Below are positions 1-14,383 of a stretch of DNA of 64,000 bases, one piece after another; the stretch's first letter is position 1, and every line of letters starts with the position of its first letter. The notes below the pieces were generated by a model. It searched no databases. It saw nothing but the letters and a program-made list of their open reading frames with translations, and was not told the DNA's origin. The translations under genes were made by a program, and so were the position numbers. Origin of the DNA: Chitinimonas_A lacunae (lineage in GTDB: Bacteria > Pseudomonadota > Gammaproteobacteria > Burkholderiales > Chitinimonadaceae); assembly GCF_042650885.1 (NCBI RefSeq), contig NZ_JBHSBU010000001.1, forward strand, positions 2,976,001 to 3,040,000, read 5' to 3'.

Positions 1-540
1 CTGCATCACCGGAAAATAGTGGCGGGCAATATCGTTCAGCGACTCGCCGCCACGGGTTTCCAGCATCCCGCCAAGTCGAGGATAGGTGGCACGCCGTGCA
101 GGCGCTGCCGATGGCGCGAGTGGGCGGGTAATCACCTCAGGAGGCTGAGGCGCAGTTTGGAAGGATTCGGGGTCGAGAAAAGCGACGAATTCGCGTTGCA
201 GGGCACCATTGGGATCACAACCAACGGAGAGGGTCAGCCGGAAAATCGGTTCGGTAACGGGCGCCAGGCTGCGCACGTAGATCACACCACCACCCGGTGC
301 AGGGCGCCAGGAAAGACGTAGTGAAGCGAGGGGACCAGAATCCTCGGGATTGAGCAGGCGCAGGCAGCGCTCTTCGAGCTGTTCCCCTTGGCCCAAAGCG
401 ACGGGAATGCGCGCGAGAAAGGGTTGACCCAGATAGGAATCCAATTCCAATTCCCGCACCGATAACGCCAGGGTCGGCGGAGCGAGGACGGCAGCCAGCA
501 TGAAGCGGCGCACACGGGCCGTGAAAAGAGATATCGACAA
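1..540 (-). CDS. fimV: FimV-like N-terminal region (partial, runs off left edge)
   Basis: Only the first ~180 codons are present. The frame has no early ATG: reading the minus strand, a TGA precedes a TTG at 540 that has GAGG 7 nt upstream; a GTG (513) and an ATG (501) are alternatives. The protein starts with a basic then hydrophobic stretch (RVRRFMLAAVLAPPTLA), a probable Sec signal peptide, followed by the FimV N-terminal domain pattern ELELDSYLGQPFLARIPV ... VIYVRSLAPVTEPIFRLTLS ... REFVAFLDPESF, and then ETRGGESLNDIARHYFP, which resembles the LysM-type module of FimV. FimV proteins are inner-membrane/periplasmic organisers of type IV pilus assembly and polar signalling. The family call rests on recalled domain pattern; the C-terminal half is outside the window. 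Confidence 0.75.
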   Translation of the reverse strand, partial: MSISLFTARVRRFMLAAVLAPPTLALSVRELELDSYLGQPFLARIPVALGQGEQLEERCLRLLNPEDSGPLASLRLSWRPAPGGGVIYVRSLAPVTEPIFRLTLSVGCDPNGALQREFVAFLDPESFQTAPQPPEVITRPLAPSAAPARRATYPRLGGMLETRGGESLNDIARHYFPVMQ

Positions 541-620
541 GCCTGAGCCTCAAGCAAATGCCTATGAGGGTCAGTGTAGACGGCTATTCGGGAATAGAAA
601 TCCGCTGGCAAAGCGAAGTG

Positions 621-657
621 CAAAAACAAAAACCCCAGCTCATGGAGCTGGGGTTTT
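621..657 (-). terminator. Rho-independent terminator of the downstream rRNA operon
   Basis: Inverted repeat with 11-bp arms (631-641 and 645-655, loop of 3). Read on the minus strand it is followed by a T-rich run. It lies just 3' of the first 5S gene, so it ends the rrn transcript before fimV. Confidence 0.85.
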
Positions 658-665
658 GAGGAGGT

Positions 666-781
666 AGCCTGGCGGTGCCCTACTTTCACACGGGGATCCG
701 CACTATCATCGGCGCAACGTCGTTTCACGGTCCTGTTCGAGATGGGAAGGCGTGGTACCAACGCGCTAAGGCCGCCAGGCA
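666..781 (-). rRNA. rrf: 5S ribosomal RNA (operon 1)
   Basis: About 116 nt beginning TGCCTGGCGGCC on the minus strand and ending GCACCGCCAGGCT. The ends pair with each other, and the internal CCCATCTCGAAC box of 5S rRNA is present. It is identical to the copy at 6122-6237. Confidence 0.95.
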
Positions 782-916
782 TTAACGATTACGGGCGTCG
801 CCACAAGGCGCCACCCGGTATGGATGCGCTGTGTAGTCACAGCGCACAGAAGAAGTAACCAATAGGTAGGGATGATCGATCGATCGCACCCGACGCACAC
901 AGCGTCTTGGGTTATA

Positions 917-3792
<2,876 letters not shown>

Positions 3793-3800
<8 letters not shown>

Positions 3801-3815
3801 CTATAACCGAAGACG
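3793..3815 (-). other. 23S rRNA processing stem, 5' arm (operon 1)
   Basis: The 23 nt spanning the 23S 5' end pair with 903-925 beyond the 3' end, with only two mismatches in 23 positions. This is the long stem cut by RNase III when pre-23S rRNA is released. The same arms occur in operon 2 at 9249-9271 and 6359-6381. Confidence 0.85.
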
Positions 3816-3937
3816 TCTGTTTCCAGCGTCTGCGGCGTTCGGTGTTTGCGATTATCTGATTCAACTCGACTTCATTGAATCAGCGATACAATCATCCCAA
3901 TTGAGTCTCTCGACTCGCATTGGTTACTTCTTCTCTT

Positions 3938-3948
3938 TGTTAAAGATC
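3938..3948 (-). promoter_or_regulatory. boxA antitermination site before 23S (operon 1)
   Basis: The minus strand reads GATCTTTAACA, matching the rrn boxA core bound by NusB/S10. It lies in the spacer between tRNA-Ala and 23S. The identical site in operon 2 is at 9394-9404. Confidence 0.7.
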
Positions 3949-4038
3949 AAGTACAGAACTTATCTGTTCAGCTTCAGAAGCCAAACAACAATCGACGAAC
4001 AATTCACTCGTCCAACGACTCTTGTTTAGTCTCGTCAC

Positions 4039-4114
4039 TGGTGGAGGCAGACGGGATCGAACCGACGACCCTCTGCTTGCAAAGCAGATGCTCTCCCAAC
4101 TGAGCTATGCCCCC
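4039..4114 (-). tRNA. tRNA-Ala(TGC), operon 1
   Basis: 76 nt with encoded CCA: 5' GGGGGCATAGCTCAG, anticodon loop CTTTGCAAG giving UGC, T-loop GGTTCGATCC. It sits in the 16S-23S spacer next to tRNA-Ile. Confidence 0.97.
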
Positions 4115-4128
4115 AGTCCGTAAAACAC

Positions 4129-4205
4129 TGGTGGGTCAGATAGGAATCGAACCTATGACCCCCGCCTTATCAAGACGGTGCTCTAACCGACTGAGCTACT
4201 GACCC
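4129..4205 (-). tRNA. tRNA-Ile(GAT), operon 1
   Basis: 77 nt with encoded CCA: 5' GGGTCAGTAGCTCAG, anticodon loop CTTGATAAG giving GAU. It is the first spacer tRNA after 16S. Confidence 0.97.
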
Positions 4206-4266
4206 AGTTCTCGTACTCTCAACAACTCACAGCCGATAGGTGTAGACGCTTAATGCAGGCATTCTC

Positions 4267-5805
<1,539 letters not shown>

Positions 5806-5894
5806 AATCTCTGCAATTTACTGCTTGGCTTTGCGCAAGATTCAAAACCGTCCAAAAGAACGACTTCGATCTTTACTGCATAAGCACTTGAACC

Positions 5895-5921
5895 TACATC
5901 AAGCGCCTACGCCTATCGGCT
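5895..5921 (-). other. 16S rRNA processing stem, 5' arm (operon 1)
   Basis: This stretch upstream of 16S pairs with 4231-4257 beyond the 16S 3' end over about 27 positions with a few mismatches, giving the usual RNase III stem. Operon 2 carries the same arms at 11351-11377 and 9687-9713. Confidence 0.75.
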
Positions 5922-5927
5922 GTATTT

Positions 5928-5938
5928 TGTTAAAGAGC
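5928..5938 (-). promoter_or_regulatory. boxA antitermination site, rrn leader (operon 1)
   Basis: The minus strand reads GCTCTTTAACA, a close match to the rrn boxA consensus. It marks the upstream limit of sequence shared with operon 2, where the corresponding site reads GTTCTTTAACA. Confidence 0.85.
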
Positions 5939-5993
5939 GAGAATTGCGTTTGTGTCCACCGAGTCGGTTTCGTTTCAGCAGCAGAAGCGGTCA

Positions 5994-6021
5994 ATTATAC
6001 GCACTTCGCTTTATCTGTCAA
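5994..6021 (-). promoter_or_regulatory. Promoter of rRNA operon 1
   Basis: Consensus sigma70 promoter on the minus strand: -35 TTGACA (6016-6021), 16-bp spacer, -10 TATAAT (5994-5999). Transcription would start near 5987 and run through boxA into 16S. It is unrelated in sequence to the operon 2 promoter apart from a shared TGCTGCTGA just downstream. Confidence 0.9.
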
Positions 6022-6025
6022 CATC

Positions 6026-6070
6026 GAAATCTATTTATTTCGGTGTGACAGGCAGTCTTGCAAGAATCAA
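6026..6070 (-). repeat. Possible degenerate copy of the GCAAGA intergenic element
   Basis: On the minus strand, 61 nt past the operon 2 5S gene, GCAAGAC is followed by an A/T-rich AAATAAATAGA tract, as in the better copies elsewhere in the window. The second half of the core (GTRGC) is not preserved. The A/T tract also sits just upstream of the rrn1 -35 box, where it could act as an UP element. Confidence 0.35.
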
Positions 6071-6082
6071 TCACTTGATTCG

Positions 6083-6111
6083 AATAACTGCCAAGTCAAC
6101 TCGACAGTTAT
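6083..6111 (-). terminator. Hairpin after operon 2 5S, possible weak terminator
   Basis: Arms AATAACTG (6083-6090) and CAGTTATT (6104-6111) form an 8-bp stem just past the second 5S gene. No T-run follows it on the minus strand, so termination may be incomplete and operon 2 transcripts could read into operon 1. Confidence 0.4.
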
Positions 6112-6121
6112 TTAAATGAGG

Positions 6122-6237
6122 AGCCTGGCGGTGCCCTACTTTCACACGGGGATCCGCACTATCATCGGCGCAACGTCGTTTCACGGTCCTGTTCGAGATG
6201 GGAAGGCGTGGTACCAACGCGCTAAGGCCGCCAGGCA
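6122..6237 (-). rRNA. rrf: 5S ribosomal RNA (operon 2)
   Basis: Same sequence as the copy at 666-781, offset by 5456 bp. Identity between the operons stops at the 3' end of this gene. Confidence 0.95.
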
Positions 6238-6372
6238 TTAACGATTACGGGCGTCGCCACAAGGCGCCACCCGGTATGGATGCGCTGTGTAGTCACAGCG
6301 CACAGAAGAAGTAACCAATAGGTAGGGATGATCGATCGATCGCACCCGACGCACACAGCGTCTTGGGTTATA

Positions 6373-9256
<2,884 letters not shown>

Positions 9257-9393
9257 CTATAACCGAAGACGTCTGTTTCCAGCGTCTGCGGCGTTCGGTG
9301 TTTGCGATTATCTGATTCAACTCGACTTCATTGAATCAGCGATACAATCATCCCAATTGAGTCTCTCGACTCGCATTGGTTACTTCTTCTCTT

Positions 9394-9404
9394 TGTTAAA
9401 GATC
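9394..9404 (-). promoter_or_regulatory. boxA before 23S (operon 2)
   Basis: GATCTTTAACA on the minus strand, identical to the operon 1 spacer boxA. Confidence 0.7.
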
Positions 9405-9494
9405 AAGTACAGAACTTATCTGTTCAGCTTCAGAAGCCAAACAACAATCGACGAACAATTCACTCGTCCAACGACTCTTGTTTAGTCTCGTCAC

Positions 9495-9570
9495 TGGTGG
9501 AGGCAGACGGGATCGAACCGACGACCCTCTGCTTGCAAAGCAGATGCTCTCCCAACTGAGCTATGCCCCC
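9495..9570 (-). tRNA. tRNA-Ala(TGC), operon 2
   Basis: Identical to the operon 1 tRNA-Ala: 76 nt, anticodon UGC, encoded CCA. Confidence 0.97.
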
Positions 9571-9584
9571 AGTCCGTAAAACAC

Positions 9585-9661
9585 TGGTGGGTCAGATAGG
9601 AATCGAACCTATGACCCCCGCCTTATCAAGACGGTGCTCTAACCGACTGAGCTACTGACCC
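9585..9661 (-). tRNA. tRNA-Ile(GAT), operon 2
   Basis: Identical to the operon 1 tRNA-Ile: 77 nt, anticodon GAU, encoded CCA. Confidence 0.97.
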
Positions 9662-9722
9662 AGTTCTCGTACTCTCAACAACTCACAGCCGATAGGTGTA
9701 GACGCTTAATGCAGGCATTCTC

Positions 9723-11261
<1,539 letters not shown>

Positions 11262-11383
11262 AATCTCTGCAATTTACTGCTTGGCTTTGCGCAAGATTCA
11301 AAACCGTCCAAAAGAACGACTTCGATCTTTACTGCATAAGCACTTGAACCTACATCAAGCGCCTACGCCTATCGGCTGTATTT

Positions 11384-11394
11384 TGTTAAAGAAC
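11384..11394 (-). promoter_or_regulatory. boxA antitermination site, rrn leader (operon 2)
   Basis: The minus strand reads GTTCTTTAACA, one base from the operon 1 site. Upstream of here the two leaders diverge. The gene-free 11262-11618 holds only this leader, the promoter and the ohrR 3' flank. Confidence 0.75.
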
Positions 11395-11477
11395 GTTTCG
11401 CTTGCCTCGTCACGAAAACTCCGCTAACGTCTTGCGTTTCGCTTCGTTTTTCGCTGCGTCAGCAGCAGAGAGGCCGA

Positions 11478-11506
11478 ACTATACGGATCTTACGCCGAAG
11501 CGTCAA
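11478..11506 (-). promoter_or_regulatory. Promoter of rRNA operon 2
   Basis: Minus-strand -35 TTGACG (11501-11506), 17-bp spacer, -10 TATAGT (11478-11483), with an A/T-rich upstream flank. TGCTGCTGA follows the -10, as in operon 1. Confidence 0.85.
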
Positions 11507-11618
11507 CACTTCCCCACACACTTTTTCGCACGAATTACATAAGTCTTTGATTTTCATGGGCAGTGGAATTGTAAATTCTTCAGCGCTCCTGCCTCGCAAC
11601 GACCCCTACTGCATTGTG

Positions 11619-12089
11619 CTACTCACTTTCTTCTATCCCCGCAGCGCGTGCCGCCTTGATCAGTCGATCAAGTTGACCCGATAGCGCTTCGATTTCGGCC
11701 AGAGACAGACCAAGCATCGCGACCAAGGTGGGCGGGATGGAGCGTGCCTTGTTCCGCAGCTCGCTTCCGGCCTCGCTCAATTTCACCCGGACTTCCCGTT
11801 CGTTGTCAGCCCGGCGCTCGCGCGTCACCAGTCCGCTTTGTTCCAGTCGTTTCAGCAGGGGGGTCAGGGTACCCGAGTCGAGCGCCAAGCGTTCGCCGAT
11901 GGCCTTGACCGTCAGATCATCGCCTTCCCATAGGACCAGCATGACCAGGTATTGCGGATAGGTCAGACCCAGGTCGGCCAGCAGCGGCTGATAGCAGCGG
12001 GTGAAGGCACGGGACGCGGTATAGAGGCGGAAACAGAGCTGACGATCCAACGTCAGCCAATCGACATCATTTGGAGGGACTGGGTTCAT
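11619..12089 (-). CDS. ohrR: OhrR, MarR-family organic hydroperoxide sensor
   Basis: 156 aa with the MarR winged-helix fold. The N-terminal pattern DRQLCFRLYTASRAF carries the conserved reactive cysteine of OhrR (C19), and the recognition region SGTLTPLLKRLEQSGLV followed by the wing RADNEREVRVKLSEAG fits the family. OhrR represses ohr until the cysteine is oxidised by organic peroxides. The start at 12089 (MNPVPP) is chosen because a longer frame to 12161 would run through the ohr terminator at 12106-12134 and overlap the ohr stop. It lies directly downstream of ohr on the same strand. Confidence 0.9.
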   Translation of the reverse strand: MNPVPPNDVDWLTLDRQLCFRLYTASRAFTRCYQPLLADLGLTYPQYLVMLVLWEGDDLTVKAIGERLALDSGTLTPLLKRLEQSGLVTRERRADNEREVRVKLSEAGSELRNKARSIPPTLVAMLGLSLAEIEALSGQLDRLIKAARAAGIEESE

Positions 12090-12105
12090 GGCGATAGATC
12101 TAATA

Positions 12106-12134
12106 GAAAAGCAAAAGGCGGCCCGCAGGCCGCC
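12106..12134 (-). terminator. Terminator between ohr and ohrR
   Basis: Stem GGCGGCC/GGCCGCC (12117-12123 with 12128-12134) followed on the minus strand by TTTTGCTTTT. It ends ohr transcripts before ohrR. Confidence 0.75.
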
Positions 12135-12157
12135 CGATTCTACGTCAGCGCCGATAC

Positions 12158-12583
12158 TCAAGCGATGTTGAGTTCGACATCGATATTGCCTCGCGTAGCG
12201 TGGGAGTACGGGCAGATGTCGCGGTGAGCCGTCTCGGCCAGTTCCTGGGCCTGGGCACGTTCGAGTTCCGGCAGGGACACGGTTAGTGCAACTGTCAGGC
12301 CAAAGCCGCCGGCGGCACGCGGGCCGACGCCGACCCGGGCGGTGACGCTGGCCTGTTTGACCGCAATGCCGCGCGAACGGGCGACGAAGCGGATGGCCGA
12401 TTCGAAGCAGGCGGCGTAGCCCGCAGCAAACAGTTGTTCGGGGTTGGTGGCTGCACCGCCCGGACCGCCCAGAGCCTTGGGCAGAGCCAGTTTGAGGTCG
12501 AGGATACCGTCGTCGCTGCGGATATGGCCTTCACGACCGCCTTCGGCGGTGGCTTGAGCGGTGTACAGAACCTGAGTGGTCAT
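12158..12583 (-). CDS. ohr: Ohr, organic hydroperoxide reductase
   Basis: 141 aa, the usual Ohr length. Both catalytic cysteines are visible: C59 in AAGYAACFESA and C124 in DICPYSHATRGN; the conserved Arg (R17) and Glu (E49) of the active site are also present. Ohr is a cytosolic thiol peroxidase that reduces organic and fatty-acid hydroperoxides using lipoylated proteins as electron donors. Start ATG at 12583. A longer open frame reaching 12820 reads through the promoter and the hexanucleotide repeat as RWRWRW and is not coding. The control system is completed by ohrR downstream. Confidence 0.95.
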   Translation of the reverse strand: MTTQVLYTAQATAEGGREGHIRSDDGILDLKLALPKALGGPGGAATNPEQLFAAGYAACFESAIRFVARSRGIAVKQASVTARVGVGPRAAGGFGLTVALTVSLPELERAQAQELAETAHRDICPYSHATRGNIDVELNIA

Positions 12584-12626
12584 GATGGTTTTCTCGTTGA
12601 TTACCGCATTGTGCGGCGATAGAGGA

Positions 12627-12655
12627 ATACTAGCTCGCATTTTAATTGCACACAA
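12627..12655 (-). promoter_or_regulatory. ohr promoter with candidate OhrR operator
   Basis: Minus strand: -35 TTGTGT (12650-12655), 17-bp spacer, -10 TAGTAT (12627-12632). The palindrome ATTGTGTGCAAT (12645-12656) overlaps the -35 box, a plausible OhrR site. The promoter is read from sequence; OhrR binding is inferred from position only. Confidence 0.55.
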
Positions 12656-12690
12656 TCTTTTTGATAAAAATTTTATGGCGCAATCACAGA

Positions 12691-12732
12691 ACCTCCACCT
12701 CCACCTCCACCTCCACCTCCACCTCCACCTCC
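12691..12732. repeat. Hexanucleotide tandem repeat, seven copies of ACCTCC
   Basis: Seven perfect head-to-tail copies (GGAGGT on the ohr strand), starting 36 bp upstream of the ohr -35 box. It is purine/pyrimidine-asymmetric and could change copy number by slippage. No gene covers it. The rest of 12584-12958 holds the ohr promoter, a terminator and a degenerate intergenic element. Confidence 0.95.
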
Positions 12733-12881
12733 AGAAACGATCAAACCAGTCCAACCGTGTTGAGTAGAGATGAGCAGACCAGGCGAGCCTTTTTATAGAC
12801 GGGGTTGAAAGCAACTCCACAGCATCCGTACTGCCCCGACCGTCCCCGCCTTCCGACCGACGCTTTTCTCTCCTGCCGCTG

Positions 12882-12913
12882 AAAAAGGAAAAGGGCCGCG
12901 ATGGCCCTTTTCC
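12882..12913 (-). terminator. Terminator of the THUMP methyltransferase gene
   Basis: Arms GGAAAAGGGCC (12887-12897) and GGCCCTTTTCC (12903-12913) with a 5-nt loop; the minus strand continues with TTTTT. Confidence 0.85.
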
Positions 12914-12972
12914 TTTCTATATATATGGTCTGTCGATGGGACCACTGGTTTTGCAGACTTATTGGTTTTCTG
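12911..12972 (-). repeat. Degenerate copy of the GCAAGA intergenic element
   Basis: Minus-strand core GCAAAACCAGTGGT (12954-12941) has two mismatches to GCAAGAYNNGTRGC and is followed by an ATATATATAGAAA tract. It overlaps the stop codon of the methyltransferase gene and precedes its terminator. Confidence 0.45.
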
Positions 12973-14137
12973 CCTGCTCACCCGGCTTGATGCGGCGGTT
13001 GGAGCCTTCGACCATCTTGAACTCGAACAAGCGGCATTCGAGGGCGCCGTTGAACAGGACGGTGCGTTTGCTGGCGGAGAGGCGGATCAGCTTGGCCATC
13101 CGCAGATCGCCGGTGAGGAAGTAAGCGCGCCAGCCTTTGAAGCTGCGTTTGAGGGCGTCGCCCAGTTGTGGGTAGAAGGCCGCGAGTTGTTCCTGCTCAT
13201 CGAGGCGGATGCCGTAGGGCGGATTGCTGACGATGACGCCTTCGGGTGCCGGAGCGGAGCGAGACAGGAAGTCGGTCCGTTCCAGCGTGACGCAATCGGC
13301 AAGGCCAAAGCGGTCGAGGTTGGCGTAGGTGGCGTCGAGCATGGCCTGGTCGTAGTCGCTGCCGAAGATGGCGAGCGGACGGGGTGGCTGGCAGCGGGCG
13401 TGAGCCTCGTCGCACAGTTTGGCCCAGGCATCGGCAGAGAAATTGCGCAGACCTTCGAACGCGAAGCTGCGGTCGAGGCCCGGCGCCATATCGAGCGCCA
13501 TCATGGCGGCTTCGACCAGAAAGGTACCGCTGCCGCACATTGGATCGAGCAGGGGTTGCTCGGGCGTCCAGCCAGCCAGTTGCAGGATGCCGGCGGCGAG
13601 GTTCTCGCGTAGCGGTGCCGCGCCGGTCGCCACCCGATAGCCGCGCTTGAACAGGGCTTCGCCGCTGGTATCGAGATAGAGGCTGGCTTCGCGTTCGGTC
13701 AGATAGACATGGATGCGCAGATCAGGGTCAGCGGTATCGACACTGGGGCGCTCGCCCAGTTTGGCGCGGAAGCGGTCGCAAACGGCGTCCTTCACTTTGA
13801 GCGCGGCGAAATCGAGACTGCGTAGCGGCGAGCCTTGGGCGGTCATCACCACCTTGATGGTGCGCGAGACATCGAACAGTTCGGGCCAATCGAAGCCCCG
13901 AGCCAACTGATAGAGGTCTTCCTCGTTGCGGTAGGGCTTGACCGCCAGGCGCCACAGGATGCGGCTGGCCAGGCGCGAATGCAGATTGGCCCGCATCAGC
14001 AGCAGCCAGTCGCCGGCGAAGGACACGCCGCCGTCGGTAGGTTTGACTTCGGCGGCGCCCAGGCCGTTCAGCTCCTGGGCCAGCAGGGCTTCGAGTCCGC
14101 GCGGACAGGGGGCGAAATAGTGGAAACGTTGCTTCAT
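12959..14137 (-). CDS. THUMP-domain class I RNA methyltransferase (RlmL N-terminal type)
   Basis: 392 aa. A THUMP-type RNA-binding N-terminus (about residues 1-160) is followed by a UPF0020 Rossmann methyltransferase with the SAM loop LDPMCGSGTFLVEAAM and the catalytic SNPPYG motif of N2-guanine/N6-adenine methylases. It corresponds to the N-terminal half of E. coli RlmL, which makes m2G2445 in 23S rRNA; the C-terminal RlmK half of the E. coli fusion is absent, as is common in betaproteobacteria. Start ATG at 14137 has AAGGAG upstream. Single gene, with its own terminator. The exact rRNA target is inferred. Confidence 0.85.
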   Translation of the reverse strand: MKQRFHYFAPCPRGLEALLAQELNGLGAAEVKPTDGGVSFAGDWLLLMRANLHSRLASRILWRLAVKPYRNEEDLYQLARGFDWPELFDVSRTIKVVMTAQGSPLRSLDFAALKVKDAVCDRFRAKLGERPSVDTADPDLRIHVYLTEREASLYLDTSGEALFKRGYRVATGAAPLRENLAAGILQLAGWTPEQPLLDPMCGSGTFLVEAAMMALDMAPGLDRSFAFEGLRNFSADAWAKLCDEAHARCQPPRPLAIFGSDYDQAMLDATYANLDRFGLADCVTLERTDFLSRSAPAPEGVIVSNPPYGIRLDEQEQLAAFYPQLGDALKRSFKGWRAYFLTGDLRMAKLIRLSASKRTVLFNGALECRLFEFKMVEGSNRRIKPGEQAENQ

Positions 14138-14167
14138 CGTTGCTCCTTGCCCGGCCGGAATCGACCA

Positions 14168-14240
14168 GGAAAATTATTTGCCAAAGCACTGCAATGCACA
14201 GTGCGGCAAATAGATGATTTAGAAATTTTCTTTCAAAATC
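14168..14240 (+). repeat. AT-rich palindromic intergenic element (related to 49561-49632)
   Basis: Between mksB and the methyltransferase gene. It contains ATTTGCC...GGCAAAT and CACTG...CAGTG nested inverted repeats. It aligns over about 60 bp with the element after xerC, sharing ATTTGCC, TTGCAGTG and AATTTT blocks. It lacks the full GCAAGA core, so it may be a second subgroup or a decayed copy. Confidence 0.5.
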
Positions 14241-14383
14241 GCTTGAATAAGACCACAAGCCAGCCCGCAACCGAGCCGCCACTCAGTGTCCGACCCGAGG
14301 CCACAAGCCAGCTTCTCAATGCTGAGGCGGATCGATGCCGGAGCATTTCCAGCCGATTTGGCGTCAGCGTGTCCGGCCCTGCG

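Noticed and set aside
12158..12820. Long N-terminal extension of Ohr with an RWRWRW stretch
   Set aside because: The RW run is the hexanucleotide repeat read through the promoter; the Ohr family starts at MTTQVLYTA.
12962..13612. Open frames opposite the methyltransferase gene, and similar long frames opposite mksB, mksF, obgE, gabT, recB and others
   Set aside because: High-GC antisense shadows without ribosome sites or recognisable motifs.
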